From Schistocerca nitens (lineage: Eukaryota; Arthropoda; Insecta; Orthoptera; Acrididae): DNA of 64,000 nt. Both the position numbers and the translations under genes were made by a program. The notes below the pieces were generated by a model. The model saw only the letters and a list, made by a program, of their open reading frames with translations. It was not told where the DNA came from and did no database searches. This document shows, piece by piece, positions 42,612 to 53,879 of this stretch. Each line of letters opens with the position of its first letter. Positions within the stretch are counted from its first letter, which is position 1. The DNA is taken from positions 304,210,150 through 304,274,149 of the forward strand of contig NC_064619.1 of the NCBI RefSeq assembly GCF_023898315.1, written 5' to 3'.

Positions 42612-43084
42612 ATTTACCGTTACCTGCACCTTTCCCGTTCCTAGCTGTTTTCATTGGTTTACCCAGAGACGGTTAAGAAAAGGGCGTTATGTTTATTAGA
42701 ACCGGTAGTATCACCCGTGGAAGCGTGTACCTTTCCTCCTGACTCATCCTCTATGTCTTACAAAGCATCACATGTGAGAAACTCAGCTTGTCCGTTTGTC
42801 ACATAATATCGTGCGAACTATGAATGCAGGACAACAGGCATATTCCATATTGCTGGATTGACATAATCATTTGACACGGTGTTCCACTGTAGGCTGTTAA
42901 AGAAGGTACGAGCATGTGGAATAGGGATACTAGATGGCTTAGACAAAATTTCTCTTTGGTGTGCTAAATGACAGCTGTGATGTAGAAAAATGTAAGTTAC
43001 TGAGTAGGAACAAGAATTCCGTAATATTCGGGTACAGCATTAGTAATGTGCTACTAGGCACAGTCACGTCGGTTAAATACACCC

Positions 43085-44480
43085 CGGGTTTAAATCACCT
43101 CGGGGTATGACCATGCGGTGCATTTGACCTGCGGTCTTCGCACGGTGGCGCTGGCAGCAGGCCACAGACGCAGAGGTGTGTTGGTGCATATCAGAGTACG
43201 GTGCAGCGAGTAAGTGTGCTGACGTTTTCGGACGTGCTAATGGTGACTCTGTGTTGAAAATGGCTCAAAGAACACATATTGATGACGTTATGAGGTGTAG
43301 AACACTAGGGCAACTGGAGACTGGTCAAACACAGCAGGTCGTAGCATACGCCCTCCGTGTGCCACAAAGTGTGATCTCAGGGTTATGGCAAGGATTCCAG
43401 CAGAAAGGAAACGTGTCCAGTCACTACACTACGGGACTTCCACAGTGTCCAACACCACAAGAAGACCGATATCCCACCATCAGTGCCGGCAGACGGCCAT
43501 GGAGTCCTGCAGGTAGCTTTGCTCGGAACCTTACTGCAGCCACTGGAACAGTTGTCTCCAGACACACAGCCTACAGACGACTGAACAAACATGGTTTATT
43601 CGCCCGGAGACCTGCAAGGTGCATTCCACTGACCCCTGGTCACAGGAGCCCGTAAAGACTGGTGTCAAGAACACAGTACATGGTCATTGAACAGAGGTCC
43701 AGGTTATGTTCACAGACGAGTCCAGGTATAGTCTGAACAGTGATTCTCGCCGGGTTTTCATATGGCGTGAACCAAGAACCAGGTAACGACCCCTTAATGT
43801 CCTTGGTTCAAATGGCTCAGAGCACTATGGGACTTAACTTCTTAGGTCATCAGTCCCCTAGAACTTAGAACTACTTAAATCTAACTAACACATCCATGCC
43901 CGAGGCAGGATTCGAACCCGAGACCGTAGCGGTCGCGTGTTTCCAGACTGTAGCGCCTAGAACCTCTCGGCCACCACGGCCGGCTTTAATGTCCTTGAAA
44001 GGGACCTGTATGAAGGTCGTGGTTTGATGGTGTTGGGTGGGATTGTGATTGGTGCACGTACATCCCTGCATGTCTTTGACAGAGGAACTGTAACAAGTCA
44101 GGTGTATAGTGACGTCATTTTGCACCAGTATGTCCGCCTTTTGAGGGGTGCTGTGGGTCCCACCTTCCTCCTGATGGATGATAACGCACGGCCCCACCGA
44201 GTTGCCATCGTAGAGGAGTACCTTGAAACAGAAGATATCAGGCGAATTGAGTGGCCTGCCCGTTCTACAGACCTAAACCCCGTAGAGCACGTCTGGGATG
44301 CTCTCGGTCGACGTATCGCTGCGTCTTCAAACCCTTAGGACACTTCAGGAGCTCCGACAGGCAGTGGTGCAAGAATGGGAGGCTGTACCCTAGCAGCTGC
44401 TCGACCACCTGATCTAGAGTACGACAACCCATTGTGCGGCCAGTGTACGTATGCATGGTGATCATATCCCATATTGATGT
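43085..44480 (+). pseudogene. Tc1 transposase, sister of the copy at 34164
   Basis: The N-terminal part is open from 'MAQRTHIDDVMRCRTLGQLE' (43260) to a frameshift near 43650. The first Asp region ('MFTDESRYSLNSDS', about 43706) is in another frame. After the SINE (43806-43985) come 'GGIVIGARTSLHVFDRGTVT', 'FLLMDDNARPHRVAIVEEYL', 'STDLNPVEHVWDALGRR' (Asp and Glu present), then a frameshift at 44335 and the C-terminus to ~44470. Outer TIRs are lost: the left starts ~60 bp inside the element. Confidence 0.88.
43806..43985 (-). mobile_element. SINE-A in the Tc1 relic, minus orientation
   Basis: Perfect 12-bp TSD TTAATGTCCTTG (43794-43805, 43986-43997). A ~20-bp internal deletion around 43880 relative to other copies. 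Confidence 0.95.
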
Positions 44481-46019
44481 CGGGGTACATGCCTGAAGCG
44501 AGACGTCACGTTAAAGCTGTCTAGTTTTTGCGCACTTTGACAATCAAAGAAATGAAATATATTCAAGCATATCACGGATAGTAAATATTCGGACCCAAGC
44601 AGGGAAGGATCGTCGAGAACATTACGTGTACATGAGACGTTTTTCCATTTACCGTGGGGCCGCTGACTAAAGTCATATTCAGTTACGACTTCTTAGCCCC
44701 TCGTCTCCACATCTGCAAGCAACTCTCGATTGAAGCGAATTCATTGTAACACCTCCACCTGTTCTCAAGTCAATCTTTGTATCATTGTGAACTAATGATG
44801 TACTAAACATATTGCATGTGTTTCCTGTCCTGAAGGAGAACTTGGAAAAGTTGAATACGTGGTTTCGTTTAGTAATAATAAGTTGAATGACATTGTTACG
44901 ATGAAACACTCACTACCGGATAAAGAATGAAGACAACTGAGAGGTACTAACAAAACAGAAGCTGTGGGCGCGGGTCGTGCACACAACTGGATAAATTTCG
45001 CCAGTAAAAACTACTGTAATGGGGAAATCTATAAGACGCTGAGTCCCAAATGAAAAGTATAATACAGCTAATTTGAATCAAAAGAACCCTCATGGTAATG
45101 TACATGTGCGTCAGTGAAAAAGACCAATAAAAAGGTGTTAGCATGTGGACGTAATGTTCTGTTCCAGTCTCTTCTGTACCTAAGGTCCATCACCGTTCCC
45201 TTGGATCCCTACGTAATTCGGTGCTCTCCGATACACACGATCGAACAGCGGAGGAGTCGTACTCAAGCGTCAACTTTAGGTTACAATATCTCCGGATGTA
45301 ATTAACATTTTACAATGCAACAAACGGCACTGATTACGTATTTGTTTATATGTTCAGATGTGCTAACAAAACTAACGGGGTTCCATTTAAAAAAAACGTA
45401 GGTTTGTGTTAAAAACATACTTCCGTGCATTTTTTTATGGTTTGTATTAACCAATTACACTTGCCCCTCTCCTCACGTTCGGTCTGTGGAATCGATTCGT
45501 CAGTATTTGATGTGGTTTACGAAATATATCCAGCGGTAATGTTAGGTGACTCACCCTGTATATTCACTGATAGTCTTGATCCCAATAATAACTTTTGTGA
45601 TCAGTTTAGGCTACTCAATAGCCATCTTCGAATGCATGTCTGTACTTACCACAACCATAAAATGTCAGTTTGTAGCACCTAACTGCCATCATCATCTCCC
45701 ATGTAACTTTCACTGCTGCCTGAGAATATATATGTTGTTTCGGATTAGGGCAACACCTGTTGTAAAATACGGACTGAAGCGTTACGGATATAACTATGTC
45801 GGTAATGATTCTGAAGATAGCTAATTAACAGCCGAATTAGTCACAAAAGTAGCTTTTGTAATCAGGGTTGTCACATTTGGTGTAGGAGTGCAGAGCCGGT
45901 CTCTGTCTTCATACTAGACATTAAACATAATGTCAACCGTAATTCAGTTAACTGGTTCACTGGAGGTAATGATAAATAAATTGTTGTTATTATTTATTTT
46001 GCAGTCATAGATCAGCTTT
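44481..46019. other. no recognisable gene
   Basis: Only short motif-free frames. I see nothing I can name. Confidence 0.5.
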
Positions 46020-46325
46020 TTAAGATGACAAAGGGCGCCGCCCACTGCATTCCGCACCATGTTAATTGTCGAGCTTGTTTTGTAGAGGACACAATCTCGC
46101 ATGTTACTTCTCTGGGCTACCAAATTTTGCATCATGACTTCTTCCTCTTTCCTGGAATGAGGAAACCATTGAGTGGCTGGCATTTCCAGAATGACGACGA
46201 GGTGAGTTCCACCGTGGAATATTCTTGGAGAGTCAAAATGCGGACTTCTGCAAACAGGGTCTGCGCCAATTCATTCATCACTGGGAAAAATGTGTCACGG
46301 TGAAGTATGGATACCAAGAGAACTA
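46020..46325 (+). pseudogene. mariner transposase C-terminal fragment
   Basis: 'HDFFLFPGMRKPLSGWHFQN' with 'DDEV', then after a frame change 'FCKQGLRQFIHHWEKCVTVK' and a terminal 'YGYQEN'. This is the end of a mariner transposase after the last catalytic Asp region ('HHDFFLF' for the usual 'PSDFHLF'). Confidence 0.85.
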
Positions 46326-46446
46326 GTAGCGCCATTTCAACCTCTGCGGTCATCTATGCATCATGTTTCTCTTCACGTTTACAAAGCAGAAGAATATATA
46401 ACGGAAGAGCTCTAAACATTCCTTCATCAGTTGAAGTTCATATGCA

Positions 46447-47151
46447 ATGTCGTACACTTTGACTTTAAAAGAACGATCGTCTGTACTACGTGCAAATTAC
46501 TCCCTGCCAATTGATTTGAGCATTGATGAATGGAGTATTGCATTGATTGGACTGGAGTCTTACAACAGAATCCGAAATATCACTGAGGCTAACAACAAAT
46601 TGCAGCTGAATATTAATGGTGAAAAACACATTCTGGAAATATAACTTGGTGCATACGGTATCGACAATTTAAACGAAGTCCTAAAACAATATGGAAAAGG
46701 TACTGAGCTACGAGCAAGCATCAATACACTTAAATCTGAAATAAAGACTGTAAATGAAACTATTGACTTTAACCAGAAAAGTTTAATAGAGCGCGTACTG
46801 GGTTTCACAAAAGGATAGGTTTTGAAGAAGGATCTTAGTAAACGTTACAAGTCAGATCAGACTGTGGACATACTGTCTATCAGTACAATGCGAGTCGAGT
46901 GTAACACTGCAAAGAGCTCCTATCTCAACGACAGTCTGATACATACTATTTACGGATTCTTCTCCTCAATTGCAGCAGGGGATAAGATTGTTGAGACTCC
47001 AACCAATGCAATCTATCTTCCACTAACGGTTCAGACGTTGGGCAATTTGGAGTTGCATATTGTGGACCAGAATCATAAACTTGTTGACTTTCGCAGTGAG
47101 GAAATAATTGTACGATTGCGTCTAAGACAGGATGGGCGTACTAAGATCTAA
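46447..47151 (+). pseudogene. Polinton/Maverick-associated gene (candidate minor capsid)
   Basis: A single frame of 235 codons with two nonsense codons (46642-46644 and 46816-46818). Start 'MSYTLTLKERSSVLRANYSL'; internal 'LIGLESYNRIRNITEANNKL', 'INTLKSEIKTVNETIDF' and 'MRVECNTAKSSYLNDSLIHT'; end 'LRLRQDGRTKI'. I recognise this protein type as one that accompanies Polinton-like DNA polymerases in arthropod genomes; its role as a penton-like structural protein is inference. The neighbouring polymerase on the opposite strand (48082-49950) supports the assignment. The region between them holds no readable gene. Confidence 0.5.
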
Positions 47152-48081
47152 AATGTCCATCACAAACAGCTGCACTAAAATGAACTATGTGGAAGTCACA
47201 CTTGAAACTACTATGACTTGGATACCTAGTGGTAGGTGAAACTTAAAAACTAATCCATTTACACATACACTTATACAATCACACATGCAAGTGAAGTGCA
47301 AAAGAGAAATATTGTAGAACTATATTCCTTCTCCATTTACAATTTTTTAACTTTTTGATGGTTTTTCTATAATTAAAAAACTTTTTGATATGTACTTCGC
47401 ACATTTTAACTTTTTTATAATTTTTAAAAAATTTTCTGACGCATGATGCTTATATATGTTCTTGCAAACAAAGTTTGCTACTTATTAAAAAAAATAAGCT
47501 GAATGTATTTACATGTAGGCATAAATATTTAAACAGGTATCCACACTTAAACGCACTCACATGCATACAACAGACACATAAGCAGTCACACATGCAGGTA
47601 ACCATACATAACACACAAGCAATATGTACCTTATGATAAAAGAGCCATACTATTTAGCATAAGCTCTCACTCAGCCAGTCTCTCTCTCCCTCTCTCTATT
47701 CACATCATCTGAGCCCTCCACCCCCCTCCTGCACTTCAAGTAAACATTGCGAGTACAGAAGGGTTTCAGTCCCATCATCACAAATGGCTCTTTTGTCATG
47801 TTGAGGTGACAATCCGACTTTAGGCTGCAGTACAGTGTACACCTCATGACCGCACTATAGAATACTAGTTTGCCATACCATATATGGATATTGCAATGGA
47901 TCACCACAAAAACCACTGTACAGGCACTGCAAATAGTTTTCGACCATGAGGACTCATGACGCTGCACATCGCACACCCTTAGCCCGCCTCTGAGTGAACC
48001 CATCTACTGTAAAACATGCATACATTTTGAACTGAACACCCACAAGCTCTACAATCAGCAATTCATTAGCTTCATCTTTTA
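47152..48081. other. no recognisable gene
   Basis: AT-rich, with repeated 'CTTTTTGATA / TTTTTTATAATTTTT' phrases (47335-47460) and CACA-rich 47540-47620. Probably decayed Polinton sequence. Confidence 0.4.
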
Positions 48082-49950
48082 TTAACCCGATAATCTTGTT
48101 GAAGGAACAATACCAGGTATATTGGCTGCGTATGCAGATGTATTGAATTCATTACTGTGACACATTATTACTTCATATGGATTGCAATTCTTCACCCAAT
48201 AGATGAAGCTATCTGTATCTATATAAAGTAACTTCGGTTCCACGAAATGAGATTTAGCAAACTGATAGTGAAACTGGTACATGTGGCGTTTGGAGATTTC
48301 AGGTATACACATATCCAAATACAGAGGTTTCTTAAACTCTATTGCAACTTTCGACAGCTCCACAGCCACAAAGTTCTCACTGAAAATAGTGATCCACTTA
48401 AAATAGTGATGCCATTTCTTATGTCCTAACGCCACTCCTACTTGGTTCCAATCAAAATATCGTGTTCATTTCTTACATTCTTCACGGTTTTACAGAAAAT
48501 AGAATTATTCGGTAAATTATGAAAATATTTTTTGAAATTAGTAGTTGCACCTGCTCTCTTTTCGACATTTAATTCAGTACACTCCTTCAACAAGGAGGAA
48601 TGATGAAGGAGATAACCCAGGAGTTTCTGTGTAGCTCCATCCCTAAGCTTAGACAATGCTGCAGATTATGATGCTGAATTCTATACCTCCATTTCTTTCC
48701 AGCAGCGGCCATCAGTTTAGGTTCAGGTGGCTCTGAGCACTATGGGACATAACTTCTGAGGTCATCAGTCCCCTAGAACTTAGAACTACTTAAACCTAAC
48801 TAACCTAAGGACATTACACACACCCATGCCCGAGGCGGGATTCGAATCTGCGACTGTAGCGCGTTTCCAGACTGTAGCACCTAGAACCGCTCAGCCACCC
48901 CGGCCGGCCATCGGTTTAGGGACAGTGCTTCCTCATGAAACTTGGCGCTCTCGACATTACATGCATACTAACAGGATATATGAGGTCTGCCTCCACCACA
49001 TACCCTAGGCCCATTATTTTTCCATCTAAGCCCTCTAATTCGTTTTCGAGCACCCATTGAAACCCACCAATCGGCTGTGGCTGCATAATGGCGTGCCTGT
49101 ATAAGTTATACACATCCAAATATAGAATATAACTTGAATCGAGAGCTGCATTAACCCCCACACGCATATGTGGGTTGTTTACCTTGGCATGTCTATGGAC
49201 ACAATGGCGAAGTCCCCCATGAATCCCACACTAAAAAAAAGGAGGACATCACCACTGGTCAAAAGTTCGAATGCTGCACCTTGTTTTCTTGAGCACTGCA
49301 TCCCAGAACAACCCAAGTGTCATGTAATAAAATGTGTTGTCCAGTGAATATGTAGTCACGCATACACTCCTGAACTTCTCAAAAACATCCACAGGCAAGC
49401 ACGCGTTGCTGTCCATGTATAGTCTTGCGTATTCACCCAAATTGGGAATGTCGAATTCCTACCAGACGTTCACGATCTGCCCATTATGTGCACTAGTTAT
49501 GGAATCGCCTGTGAGAGTACTGGTAAATGTAGATATGTCAAGTAGCCTGGTTTCATTGAGTCTGGCCTTACTATCAAGATATTCTAGGGAAAACTCCTTT
49601 TCTAGTCGCAAGTTGAAACTTTTCTGCGTCAGGGTATGCGGATTGAGTGACGTGCATATCCTCCTGAGGTAGAGTATCAACAAGTTTTTGGAGTGAAGTC
49701 TGCATGAAACTTAGAGTCAAGGAAATGGAGTGTAATGTTTGGCATCATTCGTTTCGAGAAAGAAATATACTTCTCTACACTCTCATGCAGGGCACTGATG
49801 TGATTTTTCTTCATACCCAAATTAGCCAAAGGGAGTGAACGTCACACCGCTTACATTATGGAAGAAAACAGATATGTGTCGTGCTAACTTATACTTAAAA
49901 TTCATGCATTGTGAGCTTCAACACCAACTTTTCCGTAAGATGACATGATC
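48082..49950 (-). pseudogene. protein-primed DNA polymerase B (Polinton/Maverick)
   Basis: Fragments on the minus strand in family order: an exonuclease-domain region ending 'FLDSKFHADF' like motif (49720-49690); 'EFSLEYLDSKARLNETRL'; 'LYMDSNACLPVDVFEKFRSV' and 'LGLFWDAVLKKT'; 'ILYLDVYNLYRHAIMQPQPI' with 'GGFQWV' (polymerase motif A, D-x2-NLY); and 'SKVAIEFKKPLYLDMCIPEI' (between motifs B and C). Last is the catalytic 'PKLLYIDTDSFIYWV' (motif C). Stops and shifts separate at least five pieces, and a SINE (48722-48907) interrupts it. The element would have copied its own DNA by protein priming. Confidence 0.88.
48722..48907 (-). mobile_element. SINE-A in the polymerase gene, minus orientation
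   Basis: Flanked by GGCCATCRGTTTAGG (48707-48721 and 48906-48920, one difference); part of the GGCC may belong to the SINE head. Splits PolB between 49167-48921 and 48656-48438. Confidence 0.9.
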
Positions 49951-50034
49951 TCTACAGGGAGTTTCAGCTTTTCTGTTTCACGGTAATCCACAGATACATG
50001 ACATTTAACAGCATCACTGTATGTATCCAAGATT

Positions 50035-50470
50035 CTCGGGTGTCCAGCCGGATCCGATCGTCGAAGTTCCACTATATTTCGGCGAATAACCGTTCCGCCA
50101 TCATCAGGTGGTGCTGATGGAATGATCGGTCTGCAGTTTGTCTGTGGTATTTATGTCAACGGGGTCCCGAGTCGTGCCCCGACGCGGACGGCCAGTGGGG
50201 CGCTGCAGGGTGGGAGGGGTGGGGGTAGCTGCAGCCACGCCAGGTGGTAGGCGCAGTTCACCTCCGTCCGCCGTGGCGGAAGGATCTCGCGTCTGATCGC
50301 GCCGTTGCTCTTTGGTGGTGTTTAATAATGGTTACCAGGCCTTGCCAAGTTGAAACCCGGTGTCCTGTTGATGAGGTTATCTGTAACACGATTTTCTATG
50401 GCCTCCTTGTAGATACTATCCCAGTAGGCACTTGTGGCCGTCAGGATTTTTGTCTCTTCGAATTTCGCTG
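50035..50470 (-). mobile_element. Penelope-like retroelement 3' end (probable)
   Basis: The minus strand starts with peptides resembling the GIY-YIG endonuclease end: 'AYWDSIYKEAIENRVTDNLI', 'NRTPGFNLAR', followed by Pro/Arg-rich non-coding sequence with 'DDGGTVIRRNIVELR' near its end. This 3' architecture is familiar from arthropod Penelope-like elements. No RT is present, so it is heavily 5' truncated. Confidence 0.55.
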
Positions 50471-51030
50471 TGTGTCCGGTGAAACGTCCCCTTTTAATAA
50501 TAATTTTACACGACTGTGCTTAAACTGACGCACAATATTTTTAGCGCAACGCAATCTGACTTTCAAAATTCCCTACAAAAGAATGACCCTGACTAACATT
50601 AAACTATACCTTTCACAAATCACTTACCTCACAAAAATCTTGGTTACTCGAACTACTGCAATACAGCAAGCGCCACTACTGCCAGCTAAATAAAAGATTC
50701 AAACTACGGAAGGCACTAACTACTGATAGGCATAGTTAGCAAATGAAAGATTTTAATAGAGAACAAACAATGTATTTACCTTGATATCATCATATATATA
50801 GCAGTTCATTACAAATTACAAAACTCCGCCATCTCTCTCCCCACATCCACCACTGCTGGCGGCTCACCTCCAACTGCGCAACGTTACACGCTGTTCACAG
50901 CCAGCTGCCTAACGCTACAATGGCGAGTATTACAACAATGCAAAGCAGCCACAGACTGCACACAGCACAGCCAGTGATTTTTGTACAGAGGTGGCGTTAC
51001 CAATAAAAAAACCTAAACAGCCTACTTACA
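50471..51030 (-). mobile_element. LTR of a gypsy-like retrotransposon, minus orientation
   Basis: Read on the minus strand it runs from TGTAAGTAGGCTGTTTAGG to GGGGACGTTTCACCGGACA, about 550 bp. It is preceded by a purine-rich tract ('GTGGGGAGCATGGGGGC', 51031-51047), the place and composition of a polypurine tract. It is therefore the 3' LTR of a minus-strand element whose internal tail lies at higher coordinates. The distal end could be at 50479 rather than 50471. The 5' LTR is not found in the window. Confidence 0.7.
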
Positions 51031-52300
51031 TAGCCCCCATGCTCCCCACAAAAAATTTTACAAATTGGTTTGGGCAGTGGCCAATACAGATTTGAAAAAA
51101 AAAATTTTATAATTACAATAACAAAGAAATCAAATGCACACACTTCTTGATACAATGTTGGTCAAAAGCTAAAATTTTCTCACAGTCCATAAAGACAGTC
51201 CTAATCGTTCATCGTAAAACTGCCGTTTCTTTTCTCAAAGTCTGAGCAGTAAAAGAAAATGCACACGGAAGTAGTGGATTTCCATGCAGTCTTGAAGAAG
51301 TATCGTTGTCCTTCCAACGGAAAGAGTGTTGACTCTTGACATGCAGACAGGTCATGGGCCACAACAGAGCAAACCCACAGTGGAGTCAATCGAAGTTTTG
51401 AAGAATATCGTTTGGTAGGTCATCACAGAGGAGACCCACTGTAGTCCTGGTAGAGATTACGGTATTGGTGGTCCACCAGAGGTGCAGACCCACTGTAGTC
51501 CTTGTAGAGATAATGGTATTCGTGGGTCATCAAAGATGCAAACCCACTGTAGTCCTTGTAGAGATGGCCAGCAGCTATCTGTTGTGACTGTGCAGGTGCA
51601 CAATCACCATTGAAGAGTCTTGCGGATAATTTAGCAAGTCCATAACCACCACTTGTGCACTCACAAAGTTTTTTTTTTTAATTGTCCTTAGAACCAGCAA
51701 TGCTGTTATCCAGTCCCTTGCTGAATTATTAACACACGTGCAAACACTAACAGTCCCTACTTCTCACATATTGTCCATATACTATGACCAACAGAAACGT
51801 GTGCAGTGAAATGTAACTTACAAGTTAATAATATGATGAACTGGTGTCAATTACAATTTTATAGCATAAGAATACAATAACAACGGTATAAAATACATCA
51901 TTAAAAACATAATAATACAGATAACATTTGTAGGAATAGGGGCTTTACAAAAGAATAGAAATAAACATATACATCAGTGTTACAGGAATTATGACATGAG
52001 TACATACATAAAAGATCAGATTAGCTTTTGAAACATCAGCTTTACACATGAGCATTAAAACAGAACAGAATTACTAATGTCTAACATCAGCAATTCAGTT
52101 GGACTTTCTGGTAGTTCTCCCATCCAGTGCAGCATTTCCTCATCCTCCTCTGAAAGGGCGATATCGCGCTGCCTTTCAGCTTCCTCAGCAGCAGCTCTCT
52201 AGCACCTGTTCCAGTATTTCACCTCACCTTGAAGCCATCTATCTTGCTCACTGTCGCTACCGACAATAGTAAGATACTGAACTTAATTATTTCTTGACAA
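51031..52300 (-). mobile_element. internal 3' region of the same LTR element (non-coding)
   Basis: Adjacent to the putative polypurine tract. It contains a ~62-bp tandem repeat (51420-51570: 'CCCACTGTAGTCCTTGTAGA' three times) and AT-rich sequence without open frames. I see no envelope or polymerase remnants. Confidence 0.5.
51350..51570. repeat. tandem repeat, ~62-bp unit, 3-4 copies
   Basis: 'ACCCACTGTAGTCCTTGTAGAGAT' type unit recurs at about 51427, 51489 and 51542 with a diverged copy near 51370; each is followed by 'GGTCATCA' or 'GGTCCACCA' sequence. Confidence 0.85.
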
Positions 52301-52317
52301 TGTTAGAGACATACACA

Positions 52318-52431
52318 CAGAAAATCGCACTGAAAATTGTATTCTTCAGCTCACTGAAATGTAAAGAGAAAATCATATTCTTTAGCTTATTGAAATACAA
52401 ACAGAAAATCGTATTCTCTATTTCACTGAAG
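52318..52431. repeat. tandem repeat, ~36-bp unit, 3 copies
   Basis: Units of the form AGAAAATCRTATTCTTTAGC followed by TYAYTGAAATRYAAAC, at about 52318, 52365 and 52401. Confidence 0.8.
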
Positions 52432-52450
52432 TTACTTATATATGAAACAC

Positions 52451-52454
<4 letters not shown>

Positions 52455-52491
<37 letters not shown>

Positions 52492-52497
52492 ACACAC
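52455..52497. repeat. (CA)n microsatellite
   Basis: CACACA tract with one TA interruption. Confidence 0.95.
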
Positions 52498-53094
52498 TAT
52501 TTGAACTTTATATTCTGCTACTTATAAGACTGAATCGATGGGTCCTGGCTCTCGGCCTCAATACATACCCCTACATGTCCTTCCTCATCCATAGAAACGC
52601 CTACAAAAGCAAAGAATACGTTTAGACAACTGAATGCAACATGTTATGAAAAATAAATATGTCTACATTCCCCAGCCGTTATTATGAGAACTAGGGTACT
52701 TTGTGTGAAAAAATATTTTGGCTAACAGCTAAATGTTACAAAAAATGTAAATGCAGTTACGTTCTTGCTGTGCTGATTTGATTATTATTGCCGGAGGCTG
52801 TTGCTGCAATAGTCTCTCAGTCTCCAGTCAGCAGTCCAGTTCAGCCAGCATCTCGGATATGAAGGCTGCAATGACAAAAAAAAAAAACAGAAAGAACGAT
52901 TGTAATAGCCATTATCGAGAAAAATCGTCATACACTGCAATTACAGCAGCAAACTGTTCAAATGCTTGGTAGTACGGAGGTATGCCTCTACTGACTATGA
53001 CCTAAACAGTTGCCGTGAGGGATACTAAAATTATGAGGCATACACGTACACTGAATGAAGTAACTTGCTTGACAGGCTGTTCTGGCGAAGGCGT

Positions 53095-53149
53095 TTGCTG
53101 CTGCTGCTGCTGCCGTTGCTGATGTCGCTGGAATCTGAGCTCTTCATTC

Positions 53150-53180
<31 letters not shown>
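53095..53180. repeat. (GCT)n followed by C-run and A-run
   Basis: Seven GCT/GCC triplets (53097-53120), then a 22-base C-run and a 10-base A-run (53149-53180). Such homopolymer junctions are also prone to assembly error. Confidence 0.9.
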
Positions 53181-53879
53181 GAAATTGACACAAACACACA
53201 CAAGTAAGCACACAGGCAAACTGACGATGGCAGAATGAGAGCAATGCACCACAACAAGGTTTTATATAACCTCAACCGCCTCCACCCACCACTTCACTCC
53301 AAGAGCCAATAGGAGTGCAGCATTCCTCCCTACCTGCTGATGAATGTTGGTCTGAGCATGCAGGATACGTTTGTGCTGGTCTGCTGTCCACGGATTTCTC
53401 ACTCTTTTGTGTGCTGGTTACGGCACACTTTGGAAATATCCATTTTTTCCACTGATCCATTCTTTGTGCTGGATGCCCTCGTTGATATAGCCAGATATCC
53501 CGCTTCTGGTCGCCAGTTCGCGAGCTGTGGCTGCTGATGGACGCATTGCTTCGTGGGTTACGACCGTGCCTGATGTAGCAAACTACTGTCCTAGTGTATT
53601 TAACAGCATTTTTACACGGTATAGGATCGTCTTTAGAGCTTCGAGGTGGTCTATTGGCATTCATTTATTTTAGTATCAAATTATAAACAATATTCCCACA
53701 TGATGTTTTGTCAAGTGTATTTGCATTCATTTATTTTTATGCAATGTATTTCCATGCCAGGTGACTGCTGTGCTTGCGAGCAGCGACAGGAAGTGGGTAC
53801 TGGAACGAAACACTGAAGAGAGCGACCACACATTTCAAGATGCTCAGCTGTGGCTCGATGTGCCATGACTTTCCAACTA
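53181..53879. other. no recognisable gene
   Basis: A 130-codon minus frame (53272-53664) has no family motif. Confidence 0.45.

Larger units (their letters stand above)
41042..42755 (+). mobile_element. Tc1/mariner-like element with ~100-bp TIRs
   Basis: The left end starts TACAGGGTGAGTCAGGATGG; the right end is its complement over about 100 bp with an indel (the left copy has an extra ~15 bp). TA flanks lie inside the LINE. Inner landmarks 'CCCTTTTCTTAACCGT' appear in both TIRs. A SINE is inserted before the right TIR. Confidence 0.88.
40190..43084 (+). mobile_element. LINE-K copy split by a Tc1/mariner element
   Basis: Left part (40190-41041): degenerate linker and RT, best at 'KQLKDLKTSKSPG' and 'VTPVYKKCKRTEPLNYRSIS'. 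Right part (42757-43084): 'FDTVFHCRLLKKVRACGI' and downstream RT sequence. The two join when the element at 41042-42755 is removed. The copy is then cut off at 43084 by the Tc1 copy that follows. Same family as 12830 and 17215. Confidence 0.75.

Noticed and set aside
20083-52497. CA-repeat ORFs and other repeat tracts as CRISPR or coding
   Set aside because: Simple microsatellites and tandem repeats without spacers; the genome is eukaryotic.
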